A stretch of DNA of 64,000 nucleotides from Streptomyces sp. CCM_MD2014. Its GTDB lineage: Bacteria; Actinomycetota; Actinomycetes; Streptomycetales; Streptomycetaceae. The position numbers were made by a program, and so were the translations under genes. The DNA lies in the NCBI RefSeq assembly GCF_000772045.1, contig NZ_CP009754.1, positions 7,874,001 through 7,938,000 of the forward strand. Reading direction: 5' to 3'. The notes under the pieces are model-generated. The model saw only the letters and a list, made by a program, of their open reading frames with translations. It made no database searches and was not told where the DNA came from. Positions 25,177 to 33,095 of the stretch are shown here, piece by piece. Numbering within the stretch: position 1 is the first letter of the stretch; each line of letters starts with the position of its first letter.

Positions 25177-25886
25177 GGCTGCTCCTCCTTCGGGGCGGTG
25201 GCCGCGGGAACGGCCGGGGGGATGATCTCCAGCCGTTCGAGGATGAAGAAGAAGGCGGCGGGCATCGGGGCGTCGCCGCAGTCACGGCGCAGCGCCTCCC
25301 AGTCGATCTTCTCGCGCAGCGTCCGGGCGATCGGCAGTACCGCACCGAAGTCGCAGTGGTGCTCCGAGAAGGCCGCCAGCAGACCGCGCAGCAGATCGGT
25401 CGGCGCCAGGACCGGCATCAGCACCGAGTCGACCGACAGCTCCTGCGCCCGGGACAGCAGTCCCGTCGTGACGGGTTCGTGGGCCAGCTCGAAGATGAGG
25501 TCGACCTGCTGCCCCAGGCAGTCCGCCTTGAGCAGCCAGTCCTCGGGCGGCGTGTAGACCACCAGCCCCGCCTCCCGCAGCGTCGCCGCGACCGCGTCCG
25601 CGTCCTCGGGCCGGATGCAGAAGTCGACGTCGTGCTGGAGGTTCTGGGTGCCGCCGTGCGCGTACACGGCGACGCTGCCGGCCAGCGCGAAGGGATGCTG
25701 CGCCTTCTTGAGGATCGAGCCCACCTGCTTGGCGGCCTGGAGGATCGCCTGATTGCGGTCGAGAGGGAGGTCCTCGCGGGGAGCCTCGTGCCGGGGGCGG
25801 CCGGGGCCCGGGTCCCCGCCGGCCGGGCGCAGCTCGGAGACGCCGGCGCGCCTGTCGCGGGCGTGGTCGTCGGCGGGCTGCCTCAT
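25173..25886 (-). CDS. Nucleotidyltransferase-fold protein (first gene of a coupled operon)
   Basis: A 237-residue protein with a minimal nucleotidyltransferase motif: AGSVAVYAHGG followed by LQHDVDFCI, that is GS then DxD. The second half (LKADCLGQQVDLIFEL) carries a third acidic position. The first 60 residues look disordered and charged. Such proteins transfer a nucleotide to a protein or small molecule, or act as antitoxins. I chose ATG 25886 (MRQPADDH), preceded by GGAAGGGG. It heads an operon with BON and phosphoesterase genes. The target is unknown. Confidence 0.83.
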   Translation of the reverse strand: MRQPADDHARDRRAGVSELRPAGGDPGPGRPRHEAPREDLPLDRNQAILQAAKQVGSILKKAQHPFALAGSVAVYAHGGTQNLQHDVDFCIRPEDADAVAATLREAGLVVYTPPEDWLLKADCLGQQVDLIFELAHEPVTTGLLSRAQELSVDSVLMPVLAPTDLLRGLLAAFSEHHCDFGAVLPIARTLREKIDWEALRRDCGDAPMPAAFFFILERLEIIPPAVPAATAPKEEQP

Positions 25887-26042
25887 CGCTGTCCCCTTCC
25901 CGGGCCGGCGCCGTCGCAGGGGCGGAGCGGACCGGCCCAACCCTGCGCGAACGGGTACCCGGTGCGGTACCGCCGACACCGCGGCCCGTCGCCCTGCTCG
26001 GTGCCGGGTGCGCGGTGCGGCGATCGCGGGCACTCGGCCGGC

Positions 26043-26354
26043 ATGAGCGACGAGCGCGTGCGACAGGAGAACGACCCGGCCGGCCGGCGGACCGTGGCCC
26101 GGCTGGTGGCGGCGTGGCTGGCGGAGACCGAACGGCACGCCCCCGAGGCCGCGGGGCGGGCCCGGGAAGGGTGGGAACGGGGCGCGCTGTCCGAACAGGC
26201 CGCGCAGGACCTGGCCACCTGGGTCACCGCCAGGGTGACGGACACCGGGTTCACCGAGGACGAGGGCCCCTACGTGGCGGGAGCCGTCCGGATCACGCCC
26301 TCGGACAAGGACACCGTCCACGCCTGGCTGCGCGCACGGGGGCACGCCGTGTGA
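26043..26354 (+). CDS. Hypothetical small helical protein
   Basis: I do not recognise this 103-residue protein. It is highly charged and probably all helix: RRTVARLVAAWLAETERHAPEAAGRAREGWERGALSEQAAQDLATWVTARV, then a beta-like tail VAGAVRITPSDKDTVHAWLRARG. There is no signal peptide or Cys. The start MSDERVRQEND at ATG 26043 fits the codon pattern. It is divergent from the nucleotidyltransferase operon and convergent with the phosphatase gene, ending 27 nt from it. Confidence 0.72.
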   Translation: MSDERVRQENDPAGRRTVARLVAAWLAETERHAPEAAGRAREGWERGALSEQAAQDLATWVTARVTDTGFTEDEGPYVAGAVRITPSDKDTVHAWLRARGHAV

Positions 26355-26381
26355 GCCGGGAACGGAGCGGGCCGCCGGCCG

Positions 26382-27602
26382 TCAGCCGGGCAGGAGCGGG
26401 CGCGGGTGCGCCGGCCCGGCCTTCGGCGGCGGCCGCCACTCGAACATCAGCAGCGTCGCGTCGTCCCGCAGCTGCCCCTCCTGCGTGTCCAGGATCGAGT
26501 GGATGAGACGGCGCAGCGACTCCGGCGCCAGTTCTCCCCCGGCCGTGGCCCGGATGACGTAGTAGGCGAAGCGTTCCAGGCCCAGCAGCTTGGCCTCCCG
26601 GGTCCGGGCCTCCACGACGCCGTCCGTGTACATCAGCACCCGGTCCCCGGGTTTCAGGGCCAGCTCGTGCGTCCGGCGCGCCTGGGAGGTGAGCAGGGAC
26701 GGCATGCCCATGGGCGGGTCGGGATCACGCTCCATGGCGTCGATGACCAGCCGTTCGTCGCGGATCAGAATGGGCGCCGGGTGACCGCAGTTGACCCAGC
26801 GCAGCACTCCGGTGACCAGGTCAAGCTGCGCGACGACCGCCGTGCAGAACTTGTCCGGGAGCCAGCTGGACAGCGCCTCGTCCACGCCGCGCACGAGTTC
26901 GGGCAGGGGCATGCCGCTGCGCCGGGCGTTGCGGCAGGCCGCCAGCGCGACGGTACTCGTGAGTCCGGAGGCCAGGTCGTGCCCCATGGCGTCCAGGACG
27001 GCCACGTGCAGCGTCGTTTCGGTGAGCGCGTGGTCGAAGGCGTCGCCGCCGATCTCGTAGGCGGGTTCGAGCACGGCCGTCGACACGACGTTGCCGTCGC
27101 CGATGGTGCGCGGCGGCAGCAGGGCGCGGAGCATCTCGGCGGGCAACTGCATCCGCTGGGTACGGGTGTGCCGGACGAAGGAGTCCTCGTACGCGCGCTT
27201 GGACGTGATCACCATGGCGAGCAGCGAGGCGAGCGCCCGCCCGCGCGTCAGCGAGGACGCGGTGAGGGAGGGCTCGTCGACGGCCAGTACTCCGAGCCGC
27301 TCCGCGCCGTCGAGAAGCGGGAACCACGCGGTGATGCCGCCGCCGGCCGCGGATTCCTCCACCCGCAGCGACTGCGTGCGGTACGCCCAGCCCGCCAGGG
27401 AGTCGTCCACCGGGAGCGCCGGCGCGACGGCCGTCTGGGGGACGAGGCGGCGCTGCTGGATGTCGACGAGGTAGACGACGGCGTGCCGCAGCCCGAGCGC
27501 CTTGGCGGTCCGCGCCGTGGCGGTACGCAGGTCCAGGGTGAGGTGGGCCGGATCGGCGAGGAACCGCCGCAGCGCCGCGTCGCCCGGATCCGACGTGGAC
27601 AC
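26382..27602 (-). CDS. GAF-domain SpoIIE-type Ser/Thr phosphatase
   Basis: A 406-residue PP2C-like phosphatase. A GAF-like domain (about 10-165) has LGLRHAVVYLVDIQQRRLVPQTA and GVLAVDEPSL. The phosphatase domain (about 180-395) has YEIGGDAFDHA, VLDAMGHDLAS, WVNCGHPAPILI and VLMYTDGVVEARTRE, which hold the metal-binding Asp residues and the usual Streptomyces signature. There is no ATPase domain, unlike the related protein at the left end. The start is GTG 27602, 6 nt after GGAGG. It is divergent from the SRPBCC gene. It probably regulates anti-sigma or anti-anti-sigma factors; no partner is adjacent. Confidence 0.88.
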   Translation of the reverse strand: MSTSDPGDAALRRFLADPAHLTLDLRTATARTAKALGLRHAVVYLVDIQQRRLVPQTAVAPALPVDDSLAGWAYRTQSLRVEESAAGGGITAWFPLLDGAERLGVLAVDEPSLTASSLTRGRALASLLAMVITSKRAYEDSFVRHTRTQRMQLPAEMLRALLPPRTIGDGNVVSTAVLEPAYEIGGDAFDHALTETTLHVAVLDAMGHDLASGLTSTVALAACRNARRSGMPLPELVRGVDEALSSWLPDKFCTAVVAQLDLVTGVLRWVNCGHPAPILIRDERLVIDAMERDPDPPMGMPSLLTSQARRTHELALKPGDRVLMYTDGVVEARTREAKLLGLERFAYYVIRATAGGELAPESLRRLIHSILDTQEGQLRDDATLLMFEWRPPPKAGPAHPRPLLPG

Positions 27603-27770
27603 CTCGCCTCCTCTCGTCGGGAGCCCGCCGCGGCGGGTGATGCTGCCCAGCACTCTGGCACCCGGCTCCCCGCCCCGCCCGTCGGGCCGGTCGTCCGTGC
27701 GGCGCTTCGGTCCCGGCAGAAGGGGCACGCGTCACCACGTACGACCCCGAGCGCCGAGGAGTGGTGCCGC

Positions 27771-28184
27771 ATGACCGAGTACGAGCGTTCCCGCACCATG
27801 CCCGCCCAGCCCGAGCAGGTCTTCGACCAGGCCGCGAACGTCGGACAACTGGAGACCTGGCTGCCCCGGGACCTGCACGTGGAGCCGGAGGAGCCGCCCG
27901 CCGTCACCGTGCACGAGGACCGCACCGACCAGGACACCTCGGCCCTGCTGAGCGCCCGGCCCGAGCAGATGCGGCTCGAGTGGGGCACCCGTGAGCAGGG
28001 CAGCTACGCCGGCTGGTTGCAGGTCGCCGGGCTGGACAGCGGGGCCAGCGAGGTCACGGTGCACCTGTCGTTCTTCGACGACAGCCACGACCCGGGGGAG
28101 CGGTCGGTGGCCGAGGCACTCGACGGCAGCCTGCGGCGCCTCGAGGAGCAGGTGAGGATGCGCACCGACAACGCGGCCGGCTGA
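27771..28184 (+). CDS. SRPBCC-family protein
   Basis: A 137-residue START/Bet v1-like protein with a hydrophobic binding pocket expected. It opens MTEYERSRTMPAQPEQVFDQAANVGQLETWLP, the usual first strand and helix of the family. Later strands are MRLEWGTREQGSYAGWLQVAG and SEVTVHLSFFD, and the C-terminal helix is VAEALDGSLRRLEEQVRMR. ATG 27771 has GAGGAG upstream. It is divergent from the SpoIIE-type phosphatase. The ligand is unknown; similar small SRPBCC proteins bind lipids, polyketides or other hydrophobic molecules. Confidence 0.82.
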   Translation: MTEYERSRTMPAQPEQVFDQAANVGQLETWLPRDLHVEPEEPPAVTVHEDRTDQDTSALLSARPEQMRLEWGTREQGSYAGWLQVAGLDSGASEVTVHLSFFDDSHDPGERSVAEALDGSLRRLEEQVRMRTDNAAG

Positions 28185-28216
28185 ACGAGCGCCGGCCCGA
28201 CGAAGGCGGCCAGAAC

Positions 28217-28252
28217 GCGAGGACGGGAGAACACCGGCGAGGACGGGAGAAC
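28217..28252. repeat. 16-bp direct repeat, 20-bp period
   Basis: GCGAGGACGGGAGAAC occurs exactly at 28217-28232 and 28237-28252. It lies in the 332-nt gap (28185-28516) between the SRPBCC gene and the P450 gene. The 20-bp period is close to two helical turns, so tandem binding of a regulator is possible. Nothing else was recognised in that gap. Confidence 0.7.
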
Positions 28253-28516
28253 TCCGGGACAACCCACGGCGGTCCCGCCGTGTCGCGCGGGAAGACCCGG
28301 ACGACGCCGGCGAACCGCAGGCCCGGTCAGACCGCCGCGGGGCAGGCGTGTCCGCGTCCTCGGCCGTCGAGGCGGGCGCGAGGAGGGCGGCGAGCCGCTC
28401 GGCCCCCGGGCGCCGGGTTCCACGGCCGTCGGCGAGCTGTGCCGAACCGGGCGGCGGGCGGTCCGGACGCCGCCCCGGCCGGGTGTCCGCCCGCCGCCCC
28501 GGGGCACCCACCCGCC

Positions 28517-29758
28517 ATGGACGCTCACCGCCGCCCGCTGCTGGACCGCACCCCGGCACTGCTCACCGAGGGCTACGCCTGGCTGCCCAACCGCATGCGC
28601 GACAGCACCCGCTCCGTACTGCGCACCCGGCTGCTCGGCAGGCCCGCGCTGGCCGTACGCGGCCCGGATGCCGTGCCCTTCTTCTACGACGAGTCGCACG
28701 TCCACCGGCACGGCGCGATCCCGCCACCGATCCTGGACACCCTGTTCGGGCAGGGCGCGGTCCACACCCTCGACGGCGCCGCCCACCGCACGCGCAAGGA
28801 ACTGTTCCTGCCGCTACTCGAAGCCGGCCGCGTCGCCCGCCTCACCGAACACGTCACCGGGGCCTGGGACGAAGCCGTGCGCGCCTGGAGCGAGCGCGAC
28901 CGGGTCGTGCTGTTCGACGAGGCGGCCGTCGTGCTCACCCGCGGGGTGTGCGACTGGGCGGGAGTTCCGCCCGGGGCCGTCGACGCGGACGCCCTGTCCC
29001 GGGACCTCGTCGCGATGGTCGACGGCTTCGCCACCCCGGGCCCCCGCCATCTGCGGGCCCGCCGCGCCCGCTTCCGCCAGGAGGCCCGCATGGGCCGCCT
29101 GATCGAGGAGGCCAGGGCGGGCACGGCCGCCGCTCCCGCGGACTCGGTCCTGGAGCGGGTGGCTCGGCACCGGGACACGGCGAACGGCCCGCTGGACTCC
29201 CGGACGGCGGCGGTGGAACTGCTGAACGTCCTGCGCCCCACCGTCGCCGTGAGCTGGTTCGTGGCGTTCGCCGCCCACGCCCTGCACCGGTGGCCGGCCC
29301 ACCGCGAGCGGCTGCGCACCGGTGACGACGCCTTCGCCACGGCCTTCGCGCACGAGGTCCGCCGCTTCTACCCGTTCGCCCCGTTCCTCGGCGCGAGGAC
29401 CGTCACCGAACTGTCCTGGCACGGCGAGTCCGTCCCGGCCGGCGGCATCCTGCTGCTCGACGTGTACGGGCAGAACCACGACGAGGAGCTCTGGGGCGAC
29501 CCGTACTCCTTCCGCCCCGCACGGTTCCTGGACCGGCCCCCCGCGCCCGACGAACTGATCCCGCAGGGCGGCGGCGACCCCGCCGGCAGTCACCGCTGCC
29601 CCGGCGAGCGCATCACCGTGGGCCTGCTCCAGGCGCTGGCGGTGCGGTTGGCGCGCCTGGACTGCACCGTCCCCGACCAGGACCTGCGGATCCCGCTGCG
29701 CCGCATCCCGACCCGCCCCCGCAGCGGCTTCGTTGTCACCGGCGTGCGCGCACCCTGA
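28517..29758 (+). CDS. CYP152-type cytochrome P450 (fatty-acid peroxygenase-like)
   Basis: A 413-residue P450 that matches the CYP152 family (P450 BSbeta, OleT). These use hydrogen peroxide to hydroxylate or decarboxylate fatty acids. Evidence: VELLNVLRPTVAVSWFVAFA carries the Arg-Pro pair (near 239-240) that replaces the usual acid-alcohol pair; EVRRFYPFAPFLGAR is the ExxR and K-helix region; DVYGQNHDEELWGDPYSFRPARF follows; and IPQGGGDPAGSHRCPGERITVGL holds the haem Cys near 361. There is no ferredoxin or reductase gene nearby, as expected for a peroxide-driven enzyme. ATG 28517 (MDAHRRPLLDRTPALL) fits family N-termini. Confidence 0.88.
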   Translation: MDAHRRPLLDRTPALLTEGYAWLPNRMRDSTRSVLRTRLLGRPALAVRGPDAVPFFYDESHVHRHGAIPPPILDTLFGQGAVHTLDGAAHRTRKELFLPLLEAGRVARLTEHVTGAWDEAVRAWSERDRVVLFDEAAVVLTRGVCDWAGVPPGAVDADALSRDLVAMVDGFATPGPRHLRARRARFRQEARMGRLIEEARAGTAAAPADSVLERVARHRDTANGPLDSRTAAVELLNVLRPTVAVSWFVAFAAHALHRWPAHRERLRTGDDAFATAFAHEVRRFYPFAPFLGARTVTELSWHGESVPAGGILLLDVYGQNHDEELWGDPYSFRPARFLDRPPAPDELIPQGGGDPAGSHRCPGERITVGLLQALAVRLARLDCTVPDQDLRIPLRRIPTRPRSGFVVTGVRAP

Positions 29759-29938
29759 CGGCACGTCACGCGCACCCGTGCAGGACCGGTTGGCTGATCG
29801 TTTGCAGCCGTGCGGGTGTGCGGCCGCCCCCGGGCGGCGGAAGGGGTCGTCACCCGAATGGCCCCCGCACGCTACTGGTCGCGGCCGAACCGGTGTCTCC
29901 TGGAGGGTGTCAGCGGCGTCCAGGCTGGGAGGCCGATC

Positions 29939-30133
29939 ATGTACGAAATGTGCGTGGGCCCGGAGAAGGCGGGCGGAGCGTTGGTGTGGCACGTACTGGC
30001 CAAACAGGCCGCGGCCACACTCTGCGGACAGCAGCTCCGCGAACGCAGAGAAGCATCCGACGGTGAACGGGCGCGTCATTGCCCGGACTGCATGGCTTCC
30101 TTCGAGAAGTTGATGGCAACCACACCGTGCTGA
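29939..30133 (+). CDS. Small Cys-containing protein
   Basis: A 64-residue protein from ATG 29939 with GGGAGG upstream. It contains ATLCGQQLRERREASDGERARHCPDCMASF, that is a single Cys in LCGQ and a CPDC pair about 20 residues later. This spacing could bind zinc as a small ribbon, but a fourth ligand is not obvious (MCVG near the start or the terminal Cys could serve). It lies between the P450 gene and a strong terminator on the same strand, so it may be the last gene of that unit. Function unknown. Confidence 0.7.
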   Translation: MYEMCVGPEKAGGALVWHVLAKQAAATLCGQQLRERREASDGERARHCPDCMASFEKLMATTPC

Positions 30134-30148
30134 CGGACCGTCCGCAAA

Positions 30149-30185
30149 CCGTCCGCCCCGCCGCTTCCCGCGGCGGGGCGGACGG
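30149..30185 (+). terminator. Perfect 16-bp stem-loop terminator
   Basis: Arms 30149-30164 and 30170-30185 are exact complements with a TTCCC loop. It starts 16 nt after the small Cys protein stop. Confidence 0.85.
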
Positions 30186-31013
30186 CGTACCCGCGCCGGT
30201 GCGAGGGTCCGGTCGGGGCATCCGGCCGGCCGCCCGGCCGCCGGTCTGCCGGGCCACGCCGGACAGCCTGGCGCGGTGCGCGTGCGCGAACCCGCTCATC
30301 CGTGGGCGGGTCGGGGCCGCGAAAACGCCGCACGACGTCGTCCAGGCCCCGGCGAACCGGTCGGCTTCCCGGACCGGGCTGCCCCGGCACGGCCCCTGAC
30401 GATCACTCGGGTGGTGCAGTGTCGCGGCCGGGAGCCGGGGAAGTCGCCGGTCATGCCCCGCCGCGCGCCGTCCTCCCGCGCCCGGGGCGGCAGGACGCGC
30501 CGCGGCCGGGATCCCCGAGTCGGCCGCGGCGCCTCCTCCTTGGACCGCCCAGCGGCTCGCCTGCCCGGCCGGCCGATGGGTGTCGGCCGTCGGACCATTT
30601 GGGTGTCGTCCCCGATGGCCGCCCGGCCCCCCGGCGTGTGACCGTTGACCGACGTCGCGCCCCGGGGGGTCTTTTCGGGGCCGCCGACGCTCGGGGAAAG
30701 CCCGGTCTCGCCCGTTCGCGGGCCCTTCCGCCTGGTTCGGTGCGGTGTCCCGTGCGCACCCGGGGCGCCTGGGCGGCCGGTCGGGCCGGCACACCGCCGC
30801 GGACGCGACCCGTGTACGGGTCCTCGGCGTGCGGGCTCGTGGCCGGTCCCCGCCCCGGTCCGTCCGACGACGGACAACCCCGACGACGACCGACCCCGAC
30901 GACGACCGACCCCGCAACGACCAACCCGACGCACGACCGACGAAGGAGAATGCGCATCCATCCCCGTCCAGTGAAGCCCTCCCGACCCTCCGCGCGAGTG
31001 AAGGCGGTGACCC
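30186..31013. other. Long gene-poor stretch with a decaying tandem repeat
   Basis: About 830 nt with no convincing gene on either strand. Open frames exist but are Arg/Pro/Gly-rich without the usual codon pattern. Near its right end CGACGACGACCGACCC is repeated exactly at 30881-30896 and 30897-30912, with degraded copies on both sides (about 30862-30940). A 25-codon frame from ATG 30950 ends inside the antiporter start region (31027); its GGAG is only 1 nt from the ATG, so I do not call it. The stretch probably holds the antiporter promoter. Confidence 0.55.
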
Positions 31014-32327
31014 GTGGGTCACGCTGACACCCTGCTCGCCATGGGCGGTGCCTTCGTGGCCGCCGCGTTCCTCGCCCGCCTCGGCGGCAGGATCGGACTT
31101 CCGACGATCCCCCTCTTCATGCTCGCCGGCATCCTGCTCGGTCCGCACACACCGGGCTTCGTCCTGGTGGAGGACGCGCACGACTTCGAAATGCTCTCCG
31201 CGCTCGGACTGGTGCTGCTGCTCTTCTATCTGGGACTGGAGTTCCACCTCGACGACCTCAAGAGCGGCGGCAAACGGCTGCTCACCGCCGGGGGCGTCTA
31301 TCTGCTCCTGAACGTCGGCGCCGGGCTCGGCTTCGGCTTCGTCCTCGGATGGGGTGTGCGCGAGGCACTGGTGCTGGCGGGCGTGCTCGGCATCTCCTCG
31401 TCCGCGATCGTCACCAAGATCCTCATCGACCTGGGCCGCATCGGCCGCCCGGAGACCCGGCTGATCCTGGGCGTCATCGTCGTGGAGGACATCTTCCTCG
31501 CGCTGTACCTGGCCGCCCTGCAACCGGTGATCTCGGGCGCGCACGGCATCGCCGACACGGCGCTGCAGGCCGGCAAGGCCTTCGGCTTCCTGCTGGTCCT
31601 GGCCGCCGCGGCCCGCTACGGCACCCGGCTCGTGGGCCGCCTGATCGACACGCGGGACAGCGAACTGCTCGTCATCAGCTTCCTCGGTGCCGCGGTGCTC
31701 GTCGCCGGAGTCTCCGAAGTCCTCGGCGTCGCCGACGCGATCGGCGCCTTCATGGTCGGCCTGATCCTCGCCGGCACTCCCTCGGGGCCGCGGATCCGTG
31801 AACTGGTGCATCCACTGCGCGACGCCTTCGCGGCCATCTTCTTCTTCGCCTTCGGGCTGGCCATCGACCCCGGCGACCTCGCCTCCGTCGCCGGTCCGGT
31901 CGCCGCCGCGGCGGCCCTGACCGTCGTCATGAACGTCGTGGCGGGGCTGTGCGTCGCCCGGGTCTACCGCTACGGCAGCGAACCGGCGGCGGAGATCGCC
32001 ACCACCCTGGTGGCGAGAGGGGAGTTCGCGCTGATTCTGGCCGCCATGGCCGCGGGCGCCGGACTGGACGCGCGGCTCGCGCCCTTCATCGCCGGATACG
32101 TGCTCGTCCTCGCCGTCCTCGGCCCCGTCGTCGCGGGACGCGCCCATGTACTCGCCGGCGCGCTGCGGGCCGGCGGCCGGCTGCTGCCCGGGACGACGGC
32201 GACGGCCGCGGTGCCGGGCGGCGGGACCGCGGAGGACACGGAGGCGGACAGGAGGCCGGTGCCGGCCCGGGCCTCCTCTTCGTCCGGCCCCTCGCCCTCC
32301 TCGGCGCACGCGGAGGCGGAGCGTTAG
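31014..32327 (+). CDS. CPA2-family cation:proton antiporter (KefB/Na-H exchanger type)
   Basis: A 437-residue membrane transporter with about 12 hydrophobic segments. GRIGLPTIPLFMLAGILLGPHTPGF, LVLLLFYLGLEFHLDDL, GISSSAIVTKILIDLGR and GVADAIGAFMVGLILAGTP are typical CPA2 features and include the ion-site region. It should exchange Na+ or K+ for protons. The C-terminal tail after residue 400 is disordered and contains no TrkA-N domain, so regulation would need a separate protein. The start is GTG 31014. The last 10 residues are echoed by a partial duplication after the stop (32295-32401). Confidence 0.9.
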   Translation: MGHADTLLAMGGAFVAAAFLARLGGRIGLPTIPLFMLAGILLGPHTPGFVLVEDAHDFEMLSALGLVLLLFYLGLEFHLDDLKSGGKRLLTAGGVYLLLNVGAGLGFGFVLGWGVREALVLAGVLGISSSAIVTKILIDLGRIGRPETRLILGVIVVEDIFLALYLAALQPVISGAHGIADTALQAGKAFGFLLVLAAAARYGTRLVGRLIDTRDSELLVISFLGAAVLVAGVSEVLGVADAIGAFMVGLILAGTPSGPRIRELVHPLRDAFAAIFFFAFGLAIDPGDLASVAGPVAAAAALTVVMNVVAGLCVARVYRYGSEPAAEIATTLVARGEFALILAAMAAGAGLDARLAPFIAGYVLVLAVLGPVVAGRAHVLAGALRAGGRLLPGTTATAAVPGGGTAEDTEADRRPVPARASSSSGPSPSSAHAEAER

Positions 32328-32401
32328 GGCCCTCCCTCGCAGTCCTGTCGCGGAGACGGAGCGAGGATGCCCCCTCGTCGGCGCACACGGCGGCGGAGCG
32401 T
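32295..32401. repeat. Imperfect direct repeat across the antiporter stop codon
   Basis: The segment 32295-32324 at the gene end recurs with few changes at 32371-32401; TCGGCGCAC is shared exactly. It looks like a small duplication of the end of the antiporter gene. Confidence 0.55.
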
Positions 32402-32554
32402 CTGGCCGGAAAGGGCGTCCTGGGGAGGCCAGCAGGTGGCCGGTCGCCGCCCCGGGCGGAAGGGCACTGCCTGTCCCGGTGGGACAATCTGCCCACAGGG
32501 CCGTTGCCACGACGCCGTGGCCGGACGCGTCCGGGACCGGAAGGAGCCGTCAGC

Positions 32555-32998
32555 ATGATCGAGTGGGTGCCCCTGGGCAGCGGTGCCAGACCCGTCCCCA
32601 GGCCGATCGCGGCCCCCCTGGTGTGGGCGGGAGCGTTCGGTGGCGCCCTCCTCCTGGTCGCGCTCCTCAACGGCACCGTGGGCTCGGGCCGTCCGGGCCT
32701 CGCCCTGGTCGCGCTCTCCCTGCTGGCGGCGCTGCTCGGACTCTGCGCCCGGTTCACGGCCGCACCGGGGACGGCCGTCCTGTGCTGGCTGTCCCTCAAC
32801 GGCTTCGCCATACCGCCGGCCGGCGTCCTCACCTGGGCCGGCCGGCGGGACGCGTTCTGGCTGGCCTGCCTGCTCGGCGCGGCCCTCGTCGGTACGGCAC
32901 TGGCCCGCCTGGTCCACGCGCGGGCCGCCTACCGCCGGCTGACCACGGCGACGGTCCTCGACGCACCGGAGCCGGGGGCCGGTCCCGGCGACGTCTGA
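32555..32998 (+). CDS. Small membrane protein, DUF4118-like helices
   Basis: A 147-residue protein from ATG 32555, with GGAAGGAG upstream. It has four hydrophobic helices: PLVWAGAFGGALLLVALLNG, GLALVALSLLAALLGLCARF, GTAVLCWLSLNGFAI and FWLACLLGAALVGTALARL. The layout resembles the DUF4118 membrane domain of KdpD-like sensor kinases, without any kinase part. It follows the antiporter on the same strand by 227 nt; a link between the two is possible but unproven. Confidence 0.75.
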   Translation: MIEWVPLGSGARPVPRPIAAPLVWAGAFGGALLLVALLNGTVGSGRPGLALVALSLLAALLGLCARFTAAPGTAVLCWLSLNGFAIPPAGVLTWAGRRDAFWLACLLGAALVGTALARLVHARAAYRRLTTATVLDAPEPGAGPGDV

Positions 32999-33095
32999 AC
33001 CGCCCGGCCACGCGGCCATGGTGGGGCGGCCCGGAGGCCGGTGGTGCGGGAGGGCCGGACCGGAGAACGGCCCGCCCCTCCCCACCCCCGCCGGA

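Noticed and set aside
24128-25886. Toxin-antitoxin reading of the nucleotidyltransferase operon
   Set aside because: No HEPN partner is present, and a BON protein and phosphoesterase are not part of known MNT/HEPN pairs.
30950-31027. 25-codon frame before the antiporter as a leader peptide
   Set aside because: Its GGAG lies only 1 nt before the ATG and there is no conserved feature to support it.
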